From Onchocerca volvulus (lineage: Eukaryota; Nematoda; Chromadorea; Rhabditida; Onchocercidae), in contig HG738138.1 in assembly GCA_000499405.2 (NCBI GenBank), positions 18,887,753 to 18,951,752 of the forward strand: a stretch of DNA of 64,000 bases. The letters are read 5' to 3'. The notes beneath the pieces are model-generated. The model saw only the letters and a list, made by a program, of their open reading frames with translations. It ran no database searches and was not told where the DNA came from. The translations under genes were made by a program, and so were the position numbers. Below, piece after piece: positions 1 to 15,000 of this stretch; the stretch's first letter is position 1, and every line of letters begins with the position of its first letter.

Positions 1-105
1 TTATTGGGCATCAACTGCTGCTACATTATGATTCCACATATAAAACATCGGTCAAAATTTCGCCTTTTTTAAAACCTTTTCTGAACAAAAAATGAAAATA
101 ATTCA

Positions 106-2392
<2,287 letters not shown>

Positions 2393-5300
2393 CGAACCAA
2401 ACCTGCTTCTAATAATTGTCTGAAGATTAACATTTTCAAATAATTATGCTTCTAAAAGCAATAACATCCACGCTGCTATCCACTGTTTCGACAAGGAATG
2501 AAACGATCTGTGGTGCTTCCATTTCACATTTCAATAAGCTCCCATCACAAGTTATTTTTATATAAATCTCTCTCAGAAAAACTTTTAATATTAGCGACCA
2601 AGTTTGATACATATCATCAGATTAGTAGCCTCCTTGCCCTCTTCCCGGATTCCCTCAAGAACCGAGGCCTAATTACGGCAGAAATACGGTCATTCTCAAA
2701 GTTCCTCCCGCAAAAACTCCCATACCCACGAAACAACTGACTTTTAATCACAAATCATCCACCAACCAATCGATGACATCATCTAGTCGTGGCATACCAC
2801 ATGAGTTGACGCGATTTGCTAAATGAAAAAATCGGTTTGCATTATCGCTATGAAAGAGGCATAACATAATACTGAGAATGTTTGGCTTACTTCGCAATCA
2901 AACAATGAAACAAAAAAACATGTGAAGGAAGGGATAAGTTCACAATAGCTTTATTAGTTTTTGTTAAACAATTAAGCGTGGGTGTATGGACCGCAATGCA
3001 TTAGAAGATGAAAGCGTTGTTGAAGAAAGCATCCTCTGGATATGAATTTAGCTCAGTTTGTGTCCAGAAATTCCGAAATTCTGCAAATACTCTCTCCAAC
3101 ACCTGCACCGACTCATTTTGCCATATCAGAGTAGTTTCACCAAAAAAAAAAAAAAAATGTGTGATTGATCAGATTGGTCTTTCAGCTCTTCCTATCACAA
3201 TCACATTTTTCATGTAATCGTATTTGAATAGGCGACTAAAAAAACTGTAGCAGTTAACTGTCAACAATTTTATCAATTTATTTGCGAATTGTGAAATGAT
3301 ACCCAATTTATTGCCATTCTTTCCAATTTTTTTCTTTTTTTTTTTTTTTTTTGATTATCTAACTAATGTTGAAATGAAATTAAAGTTTATTAGTGTCAAT
3401 TAAACTCAACCAACTTTATTAGATAGTGCGAAAAGATGAAGGAAAAAAAAAAAAAAACTGCATAGGTTATTGACGTGATATATTTCGTTGGTCCAAAAAA
3501 AAAGAAGTTAAATTGAATTCTCATAACTCGATCGTTACACCTTAGTTTTTCAGCTGCCTCAGTATGCTATAAAAGCAGTAACCCGGAAGTAAACGCATTT
3601 GTGATCTCTCATGTAATATCCAATAAATTATGCATATATGTATATCTACACATCTTGCTCATAAATCTCTTCAGTTCATAAATTTATCATATTCGTTCGA
3701 CGAATATTTCGAATAAATAAATTTTTGTATGTAGTAATAGGATTACTATGAATCTTAAAATTTATTTAGGGGAAGCCATCGCATCGATATTTTTGTGATC
3801 CAGATGAGTAAAAAATTAAGTGCAAAAATTGGTTTGTGGTACTTGCTAGTATTCAATAAAATGTTAAAATAATGTGTTCGATGAAGAAAATATTGTCAGC
3901 ACAGCTGTTATAGTGCGATGTTTTGTTTTCTTTTTTTGTTTTTGAAAAAAAGCCTTGTTTTGCAAATTAGTTCGTCAGATTTTATACCATGTCTTTTCCG
4001 TAATTATTTCTAGCCATGATTAATTGTTCGGATTGATAAAAATATGTTAAACCAATTTTATAGAAAAATTAATTTCACATTAAATTTCAATCATCCACTT
4101 TTCAGTTTTAAGAATTTTCTTCAAACTTCAAAGGTTAGCCTATTAATTATTCGTCTCCATGATGTTAACTATGGACAGGGAAGGATGCTTTGATATGCAC
4201 ACTTGCAAGGATTAATTAACTCAATACGTCAATATTTTTTCATCCTTTTTTAAAAAAGAATTTAAAACAAGTGTGGGGAAGAGACGGGAAAGAGGAATGG
4301 GAAGAAGGAGAAAAGAGCGTGCAGGAAGGCTGATGATAAAAAAAAAATTATCACTTTCTGAAACTGATAAAACGATTTTGACTGTTAAAGAGAATTACAA
4401 GAAAGCTGCAGTCAAAGACTTATCAATTTCACTTCTTTAGCCGATGAAGAAACGAAAGTTTTATCTTCGATCCTCAATTTGTTGTTCTCTTCCCTTCACC
4501 TGTTATCATTTTATTTTTGATTACTTGATTGAAATATCTTTCATCGATAGCTCGTATGTTTTCAATCAGTAACATGTGCTAAGAATGTGCGATATTATTG
4601 GTGATCGATCGTAGCATCATAGCTTGCAGAAGCATCATTTTTGAGTAATTATATATTTTGAAATAGTTTCAAATCTAGGAAGCAATGGTATGACGTATTG
4701 TTTATTTCAACAACGAAATTCTTTCGTTATAAGAGTTTTTTATTTTTCAAATCAATTGTTGCTCCGTGCAGACATTTGTCTGTTCAATGGACTTCACCAG
4801 CAGGTCACTTAGTTTAAGATCTTCGACAAAACTTGAATGTTGTGTAAAAATGCAGCCTTTTCAGCATTCGACTAATTCAGAGATTCGCTAGTGACAAGCC
4901 ACAACTTTTCCTCTCAAAGTTTTTTTGAATGGATTCTGAAAGTGCGACAAGTTGAAGAGAGTTCGTCGCAGTTGTACACTATGTATGCATTTATGTGTGT
5001 ATGCATGTATACATATATAGGTGTCTACGATAACTGAAACATTGTAATCTATGACCTTTCCCGATTTCATCTTCACCTGACTGCACCCACTTATCATCTA
5101 AAAGTCATTTTCTGATTCCACATTTTTCAAAATAATCTCTTCATTTTGTTTGTTTGCTTTATCAGTGATAGGTCGGAACTAATTAGAAATGTGAAAAGTC
5201 ATTGTTGGATTGCAGTTTTTGTTTTTAAGGTTTTTTTATGCTAAGGATCAATGTAATTACATTTATTTGAAAATAATCAGTGAAAAAATTTTTTGCGGCT

Positions 5301-6557
5301 TTCAGTTGACTTTCTCTTTGACTACTTTTGATAAATACATTTTTTTTGTCAATGAAATAAACTCACAGTATAAAAACCGGTTTTCGATTTTCATAAAAAC
5401 ATCATTGATTGAATAGGACGACCAACAATCGAGCTGTGAACTTTTTGAAGGAGATCAACTTGAGCATGTTTTATGTTTCTGGCTAATCCCAAATGGATTT
5501 ATTCAGTACTTTTGACAAATCTTAATGGATTGAAATGATAATTTTACCAGATATTTCTTCTTAAAACCATTATGTCATTTGGGATCGAACTTGAAATAAA
5601 TTATTGCCTCACGAAAATTAAATTGTTCATCCCATGAAAAATCCCTTGCATCATTTTGAAAATTTATTGCACTAAAATTTAGTGAAAAATTTAATTCTTG
5701 CATTTAGCATCAAGTATTTAATTCAGTTTCACCAAATCTTTCACATTTGTACATTTTCTTTTGCACAGAGCACAGAATTGGCAGGTTAAAAAAAAGAGTT
5801 ACTGACAATATCAATCTAGCTGAAATCAAAATACTCTTACGAAGTTATTCCTCAACTAATCCATTCTTTTTTTTTTTTTTGTGAACAATGTTTAATTCCT
5901 GATCTCTATGTTATCTTTCAATCTAAACATTGACTAAAAGAAAGTCTCATATAATATTCCTGCAATATTCGTATATTTTCCAGTTTCTTTCTCATCCTTT
6001 TTTCCTTGCAATGACTACTTATTCTTCCAAGTATTAACTATTTTTAACAATAATCAATGCATTTCATCAAATTTATTTGTATTTATGAATTTTTTTTATT
6101 CACATGTTTTTAATATTATTATGTTTTGAACTGTAATCAGTATATATTTCAATTGAGCATGCATTTTTCAAATATTATTCGAATTTTTCGTTTATTTATT
6201 TTTTTTTTAAAATAAATTTTACTCATTTTACTTAACTATAAAATAATCCCTTTACTTCCTTTTTCTTTTTCCTTTCTCAATTTCTCAAAACTTCTATCTC
6301 GCGGAATGATTGCAGGATCATTTCAATATCAAGAAAAAATAAATAAATAAATAAAAACTCATAAAATGAAAAAAAGAAATTGAAGCAAAACTTTTCGTGA
6401 AATTGTATTAATTTTATTCTAGGTTAGATCGTACCATCAAAACTTCGCTTATTTTTTTTCCGTGAAATGCTTATGCTTCCGAAATTTCGCTGTGTCGATT
6501 TCCACTTGAAAACAATATCAGCTATTTAATGTGCGTTTTTAGATAAATAATAAGTAA
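2393..6557. other. Divergent intergenic spacer between nars-1 and the ELM2/SANT gene
   Basis: About 4.2 kb with no supported gene. It must hold both promoters, since the flanking genes are transcribed away from each other. It contains short A and T tracts (for example 3334-3351 and 3446-3458) and AT-rich sequence. Small open frames at 2498-2740, 3008-3217 and 4888-5097 show no domain, splice or codon support. The splice-like acceptor at 6541-6542, 15 bases before the downstream ATG, marks the end of an outron or a 5' UTR intron. Confidence 0.6.
6541..6557 (+). promoter_or_regulatory. Probable 5' UTR or spliced-leader acceptor
   Basis: The sequence gcgtttttag followed by 15 bases and then ATG is a standard nematode acceptor placed just ahead of a start codon. 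It supports 6558 as the true start of the ELM2/SANT gene, either by SL1 trans-splicing or by removal of a 5' UTR intron. Sequence alone cannot separate the two. Confidence 0.5.
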
Positions 6558-9500
6558 ATGAAGATGTTTTACAATACGGAAATCAACACCATTTACGATG
6601 ATAAATTGCAAACAATACCTAATTTGTTCAATGATGGCACATCCGTTGAATCTCACGACACTCATCCAATGAATCCCGCTGATACTTTATTCAAGGGAGA
6701 GCTTCAAAACAATCAGGTTCCATAGTTTTTATGAAAGAGTTACTATTTACATTCCACTTCTTCCTTTTCGATCACCATTTCATCCGCTTGTTCGCTATTA
6801 CGAGAAGATACAGACTAAAAATTTTGAATAGAAAAAAAAAGAAATCTGATCTCTTTTTCCAATGTATGCTCAGACTTCTTGTTGATAACAAAAATATATC
6901 TGTATCTACACATAAATTTGAAAACATAATTTAAAAGAATGGAAAGCATGTCCAACTTGGAGATAAAAAATAAGATGAACAATGTTTCAACGAATTTTTC
7001 ATGTATTTAGTTTGATAAATGATTTTGGAAATATGTGTCCTTCACGTGATGCTCGAATTTTCATCTCTTAATATTATGTATATTGTAAAAAGAATTTAAA
7101 TCGGCATAAAAACATTGCAAGATTTCGAAGTCTTATCTTCTTAAAATACTATGCTCAAAAACACTCAATACAAAATTATTATCGAGATTAAGATGAAAGG
7201 TTAGAAAAATGTCATTTTCATCAACTGAAATTACTTATAAGAAAAAATACTTCAATAGTAGTTTTCTATGAATTTTAACTTCTCAGGCTTATTTGCTGTT
7301 CACATAGAAGCTCGGCTATGGCTAATATAAAAGCTTCGCTATTAGCCATGGACATGAATGAAAGACTAGGCTATATGCCATGATTTCCGATTGAAACTAT
7401 TTCATAATGTAAATAGTAGTGATGTTAAAACTAAGGAGTGATGATATATAAAAATCTCTGCTATTTTAAGCACTACTATCTGTCGTGCACTAAGAAAATT
7501 CTAACATTCAATCGTTGCATGCCAACTGTTCTATGTTCTTTTGTAAGCCAAAAATATTAAGTCAGAACAAGAATGTTTCAACAGTTGACATTCCTTCAAT
7601 TCTTGCAGATTCCAGGTTCATTGCTAGATTGTTTATCTTACTTGAACGATTAAAAACTAATTTCCACATGACTATTCTTCCACAGAATATTTTTGATTCT
7701 TTATGGAACAAGTGAAAATACTTGCTTTTTTACTTATCACACATGCAATCTATATTGAATTTTGCATCAACATTGTAAGTATATGGTGCAAAGAATAACG
7801 CGAAGAATTGATGGAGTGAAAATGAAGCATAATCCAAGAATATCCGTAAAGTTTTTCTTACGTATTAATTCCAATTTCAAAAGAAAGAAACTTTTTTTGT
7901 CTATTTTAATATAATTCAAATATGATACAAGAATTACATGACATGATACCATACTAGTGTCTCATTGCATAAATTCTCAATCCCACTCATTTTAAACTCA
8001 GTCTTTCTTTTTGGTTCGATAATTGACTGATTACCAAGCAATTGCTAAAATTATTTCGCTGTGTTAATTTTTTGGTTTACTTTGATCTCTACATTTTTTT
8101 CTCATATGAAAAATGAAAGATTATCGATTAGTGTTTGACTTGCTTTCGCAATCATTGTCCCATTCGAAATATTCCAGTGTTTTTATAATTTTCACACAAA
8201 TCGATGTTTTAAAATTTTCTATTGCTTCAGTGCATATATTAATTTATATCTTATTTTACTTATCTGAACTCCAGGCATTTTTTCCCATTCTTGTCTAACT
8301 AGCCAAATCAATGATTCCATTCATTGCTTGCTAAATTTTTGAATAACAAAGAAATTTATTTTGTCATAGCTACACTAGACCAAGTAATGACTGAATATAA
8401 AATTCAAAATTTTCAGATTTGATTTATGAGCTTTGAAATACTGATGCAAAAGAATCTGATTCTTTCGAATGTCTAACTGATTAACTTGGCGCAAGGACAA
8501 AATGAAAAGAAATAAAAGTTGATTTATATGCTTACGACAACAATAATTTTACATTGACACAAGCTAGTGTCATTCAAAAAACTAACCAAATTCTTTAATA
8601 AATTCCATAGATTTATTATTCGAATGTTTTTATCCTACCATTGAAATTTTGTTAATATGCACATGAAATTAAGTAGAAAATCTTTTCACCATCATAAGCT
8701 TTCTACCTATTTAATTTTAACTTGGAATTTTTGAATTTCGTTAGAGTTTTACTATGATTTTGAGGCCAGCTGTTTATTTTCAAGCATTTCTTATTGGTTA
8801 AATGGATATGTTTAAGATGAATGTCCTCAATTTGACCTTGATCATCTTTACATGAATATTTTAAGCATTTCATATCTCATCTTTCTTTGCATATCCTTTT
8901 TGACTGCGCTTTCGTAACCTAGATTTCATTCTAACTCTATCGCAATCGTTCTTTCGTAGATATCTAGTCGTATTCTTTGTTTGTATGCGAATTATAATAA
9001 TATGACAAATAAATGAATATCAGGCCTATCTCTGCAGATTAGTAAGTTGGTACCACAGTCATCATAGGTGATCATGTCGTCACAAGTGAGCAGGTGACGT
9101 GCACTTCTTTTGCTACTTGCAGGAGGAGGGAATTTCAGCAGAACTTTAGCGATCCACTTCCACCAATCAACCGTTTTGTACTGATGGTTTTGCTTTTGCC
9201 TGTCACTCAATGCCTGTTTATTTCTTTTCTCAACTGCTCTGCTCTTTTTTCTTTACTTTTTCTACCTTCTGTCCATTATTTCAGCAGCTACTTTTCAATT
9301 TTTTCCACTGCTGAAAATACAGAATATCACGAGCTGCATGCGTGTCCTGCATACAACTGCATGACATCGTTCTTCATGGCTGTCTAGAACGTACTCTCTC
9401 CCTCTCGTAACGTGTACCTTCTCGTAGAGTCACGCGTACGGTCTGGTCGCATAACAGTCATTTCTCCCTTACGGGGATATTCACCGAGAGCCGTGCTAAT

Positions 9501-11983
9501 TCTTCACCGATCCTCACTTCACTTCCTTCTTTCTCTTTTCATATTTCCCCCTCCTCATTTCAAGTGAAAAATTGAAATATTTCCATCCTCTGTGCTCCTT
9601 ATGCTTGAATTTCATTCGTTCGCATACTTCCGTGGCATTCTTTTCCATCCATCCATCCATTGCTAATTATCCAAAGCTTTTAGCAAATGGCAGCAAACTA
9701 AAAGGCCCTTGCAAAATTCATTCCTCTTGCTAGGCCTCTTTAGCATTGGCAAATAAAGAATAGGTAGCTTTACTAAAAATAGGCCTACTCTCTTCTTCCT
9801 CTCTTCATTCGATACATTTCTCTCTTACGTCTAATCCTCTTCTTTTTCGCTGTGATTTCTCCTTGATGAAGGATTCTTTTTTTTTCTCAAATTTCATTGC
9901 CGTTACACAGATGATTGCTGGGAATTTGTAAACACTTTTTTCTACATTTGCAGCACGGAGGACATCATCATCTTTCTGCCAATTTTTCTATTCCATTTTT
10001 GCAAGACTTGCGACTCTTTCGAACTTTCCGTTTCCTCTTCTGTATCTCTCTGTCCATCCCTCCTTTCCTCTCCACTTTTTTCGTTTGCAGAATGATATTA
10101 GGATGAAGTGTTTGCCATCTGATAATCTCATCAGCATTTAAGCTTCGAAATATCCAGCATAATTGAACATTGCTATTTTCGTTGTTGGATTGAAGAAGAG
10201 ATCTGTAAGTAAACTCTTTCTGCATGTCGAAATGGACATCTTTCAGTTTTAATCCAACTTCAAGTTAATTCTATTCTATTTTTGCAGCTAGAGCCCAGCT
10301 GAAAGTCACTTAAAGATATTGAAATGATTGAAAGTTTTCATTAAACTGCCAAGTTATTCCCAACTATTTTCCAGAAGTTTTTATTTCAATTCTTAACAAA
10401 CAATTCTCGCCCTCTTTTCCCTCCATGATAATGCTACTGGTCGTTCTCTGTCATCCAGCAAACTTGTTGCTCAGATCGCTTGCAAATTTTAATGGAATTA
10501 TGCGCGATGGAGATATTTACTTTGTCAGTAAGTTGCAAATAATCATTGGAGACGAGCGAGCGACTTCATATCTCATCGCTTCCACCTTGTCGAGAATGTA
10601 TGAACTGCTGAGCATTTAAAATATCTATAACTGCTCTCTTCTTATTGCATCCATTCCAGTAATCTTTACTTTCAAGTAATTTCCTTCTCTTTTACTCGTC
10701 ACCAAAAATGTTGTCAGCACCGTAGGAAAAGTGCTATTTAAAAAACGAGTTTTCAAAAGACATTGTCTCCTTTGCAGTTTATCATGCTGAAAATTTCTTT
10801 TAAATAGCAAAGTAACTGCTCTCAGAGGAACTGTTTTACGAAACCAATTCGTGCAATTTCCAAATTAAAGCAGATCACCGGTGAATTGTTTATATTATTA
10901 AGTTTTAATTTTAATTTAATTAATTCAAGTACAAGTTATCGAAATGATGAAACATTTGATTCTGACGTGCTGTGATCCAGAAAGAAAAAAAATGGAACAT
11001 TGCGGAAGTGCTTTTTTTTCTTATTCATGAATAGTTTTGGTGCACTGGCAGTTTGCAAATGAAGTGTGCTTTGAATTCCTAGGCTTTTAGGAGCATTCTA
11101 TTAGTAGCGGAATTGAACTGAAAAGGACGAATAAAATTCTTTTACATAGAAAGTACATTTGTCTGCGAAAATATTCATTTATTTCTGTTTAAAAATCTTG
11201 CAAGTTGGAGACTTGTAATATAATTTTCGGTGAAGATATCTAAGGTGGTGGCAAACACCGTAAATCGGAAAATGTCCATCAGATTTGTTAACGGCATTCA
11301 ATTGAAAAGCTTTCTGATCGAATCTTTACATAAAAGTCCAAAATCATTATCCTTCAGAACTTTTTGCTTTTCTAGCATGCAGAAAGTTAATGAGAGTGAT
11401 GTAGACATTTTTATGGTAGTCAAAATGTTTGTTTCACTAAGCTTGTTGTTTTCAAACAGAAATCTTGTCAAATCGATTGGAAAGCTGCAAAAACATGATG
11501 ACATGCATTTTCACATCTCTCTGTTACCTAATCTCTTATCAATGTGTGTGTTGTTTGCTGAGAAAGCACAATTACCATTATCTGTGCTTCTTGCCTTCTG
11601 ATCATCCGCTTTTTCTCTTTTACTCAAACGTCCTCTTTCACGAGACTTTACAATGAAGAATTCTCTGTTGACGAATAAATCCTCATATAAGGACATAATA
11701 ATGAATTTAGTGTTAATTTCAAATTGTTTATATACAAGTAAAGTCAATGAAGGGCAAGCTAATCAGCAGTAAGACGAATATTACTTCGCTCGATCTTTGG
11801 TCGCCAACATTAATAAAAATCGTGTACAGCAATAATGGCACTCTTATTTTTCCGTTTTTCTCATTTAGTTGACAGTATTTCTGATTCGCTGGCTGCTGTT
11901 GTTTCACTTTATTCATCTATACTTTTCGAAGGACAACATTCGTCCATTTCTTTTTTGTTTTTCTTTTCTCATTTTCTTTTTTC

Positions 11984-12074
<91 letters not shown>

Positions 12075-15000
12075 ATCCATAAATTGTAAAGTAATTAAGG
12101 AACTGATTTTTAATATAATTTAAAAAAGAAAGATTATCAGAAATGTAGTCGAATCGACCAGGAGGATTTATTAACGATATCCATGTTTAAAAACGATAAT
12201 GTCAGTTGAACTTTTAGACCTCCAAAAATTATCTATTAATTTTACATTCTTTGAATATATTTGATGTATCTATTGCATGCTGAATAAAATTAAGTGATTA
12301 ATATTTCTCTCATTACATATTTCCACTATAGTATTAAGAGTTTCTATGCACTATTAAAACATCAATTTTAGATTGCTTTTGATCTTTAAAAGCATATAAA
12401 ACTTTGAAAATTCCATGGAACTGTGCTAAAATTTTTATGTCAAGATTATTTGTTTACAAATTATTTTTAATGTGTTACATAGATGAGTGACGTCATTTTG
12501 CAGATCAATCAAGGGATTTACGGCGAAATTTATAATTGTGATATCATATCCGCAAGTGATACTTTCCAAATGTCTTATGGCGAATCTCGAGGAACATTTG
12601 CATCGGGACCCTCAGCTATTATTTCTGTAAGTTATTCCAGTTAGTCGCCTTGAGCATATTGATAAAATATATTTCACACAAAATTTTTGAGCAAACTTTA
12701 AATGATTTAGGAAATGCAACCTTTTTTTTTTCTTTTTTTGAACTCTTTTCTAGATTTCTTTTGAATGAAAGCTTCAATTTTTATGCTATTGACTAGAATG
12801 CAGAACTAATTTTTCAACTTCATCATATATTGGATTCAATTGTTGAAAAGTACCTTCCATGAAAAAATATTAGTTGTTTGACAATTTTCCATCGAAAAAA
12901 AAAATGATTTCAAATTTGTAATAAGCCAAAAAATGTTTTAAAAATGATTTTGTTAAATTCTTTATCTTTTTACAATTTCTTCGTGTTATCCATAAGAGAA
13001 AATCACGAATTCATCATAAATAAATGAGAAAAAAGAAAATACAAAGAAAATTTTGCTGTAAGCAAAACTAGAAGCAACGAATAAAAGTGCTCAAGTATGG
13101 AATAAATGAATAAGGTGTGTGCATAAATCTGAAATCAATAAATATGAGTAAAATATAGTATTAATATAACCTCGTGTGGTAGTGTATTTCCATTTTAGCA
13201 TTTATAGGAATTATTTCTGAAATAAATAATTAATTGCTGATATAAGAAAGGGGAACTCATTACACTAATTTAGTGTTTTTTGATGATTTTTTGCAGTGAT
13301 TCAGTTTATTTTGCAGTATTTTTCAAATAAGCATTGGTCATTTTTTAGCAATTTCTTGTATCTCCATGTATTTGATACATCAGTTTTTGCTTTTCAAAAA
13401 ATTTCTACAAATAATTTAAAATTTTTACTAATGAATAGTAGGAAGTCATCAATAAACAACTTTTTCTCCAAGAAAAAATCATTATGATAGGAGTAGTTGT
13501 GTTTATTTCCTTTATCAAAATGATTTGTTTTATTTAGCCTTGAATTTAACTTCATATAAGCAAATTATTTACAGTATTGAGTGATTGATAATTAGATTAT
13601 CTGATGTATTAGAAAATCTGTATAAAAGAAGAGCAGGCATTTGTTCCTTAGGCTAGCAGTTCTAGCAGTGCTACAAATGATTTCATGCATAGAATAGATC
13701 AGATGGCAGTCATTTGATCGATAGTAACATACTGTTTCAGCTTATCACCTGCTGTCTAGCTTATCATAGCTTTTCGTGTAATATCGCTCTCAAGATAAGT
13801 TGCAATAATGTAGTTTCAAAATAAATTGCGATAATATAATTTCAAGATAAATGATAAGTTGAATAATCGATAAACATTTTGGTCTGTTAATACTTTGTGA
13901 AATAGAAAATATAGTATAATTAATAGGTCCATTTTATACTTACCATTGATATATAGAGTTTTATAAGAATGAATCATATATTTTTTGGTGATATTTCCAA
14001 CACTCACTTTTCATATTTCCCCTTTTTAGACCTCTTCTTAATGATTTTCAAAACAGAATTTATATGTTTCATTTTCACTGAGTGCTGATTCTTCTGCAAG
14101 GATTGAAAGCGGAAAGTAGATATGTCAAAGATTGCAGATGTTGAAACAGACTAAAATCTTTAAAATTATTATAAAAATCTCTGCTTTGAGTTATTTACGC
14201 AGCTGCATAGAAAGATATTCCTATTCATCAGTTACATTCATTGAGTGCAAGTGATAAAATGCAGAGGAAAGGAGAAAGTTTTGCAGAGAGATTTGTATGA
14301 TGAAGAAAATTATTCTGGCAGTTTTTCTTCATAAAATTTGTGGTGAAAAATCTGTTCTGTTTTAGTGGATTTTTTTTTCTTTCTTTCTTTTTTTTTTTTC
14401 TTTCAAAAATCCTTCTTGCACACAACTTGGAAAAACACCTCAAAGTACAAAGTATCAGTCGTAAATTTCATGGCAGTGTTTTTTCTACCTTTTTGAATTT
14501 CGTAAGATATTTATAAATTTCTTTAGATAGAGATCTACCGCCAGTTTGCGGAAAAAAGACTATTTGGTGAAATTTGATATTTCTGTAATTACTTGAAAGA
14601 TATTTTTCGGTTATCATAATAATTTTTTGCATCGGGAATTCTCCAGGATTTTTTCTTAAATGAAAGAGATTCATAGTGAGAAGAGAAAAGGAGTAAAATG
14701 ATGCCGAAAATGAAGAAAGATTCGGTTCGATCATATTTCTTAATTCTACAAAACAATTTGAAGTGTAAAATTCATTTTATCCATTCTCCTTATAATTTCA
14801 AGATGATTAAATGCTGATCAACCGATATTCTTTTTTAGGGAACTTATTAATTGCCTTATAGGATATGGTCAAGCAAAATGATGGAGAGATATTGGGACCG
14901 CTAGAGATTGATGTTTCAGAGATGGCTGCTACCACATATGGCTGTGACCCCAAAAAATCGCAACGAGAAAGTGCTGAGTCGTTGTGTCATAGGTGCTATA

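Larger units (their letters stand above)
6717..12503 (+). other. First intron of the ELM2/SANT gene (5.8 kb)
   Basis: Long intron between coding exons 1 and 2, far larger than the other introns of this gene (90 bases to 2.2 kb). It holds a small inverted repeat (7318-7349), a GC-richer stretch near 9380-9500, CCAT repeats (9647-9662) and a large interrupted poly-A tract (11986-12064). Open frames at 9094-9387 and 11230-11601 inside it have no splice or domain support. Confidence 0.75.

Noticed and set aside
4270..4438. Arg/Lys-rich open run ending NYKKAAVKDLSISLL
   Set aside because: Short, composed of purine-rich sequence, with no start or splice support.
11230..11601. 123-codon plus-strand open frame
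   Set aside because: Lies inside an intron; overlaps an open frame on the other strand, no splice sites with matching phase, no family resemblance, and long frames arise by chance at this composition.
11835..12123. Two overlapping Lys-rich open frames
   Set aside because: They are translations of the poly-A tract in the first intron of the ELM2/SANT gene.
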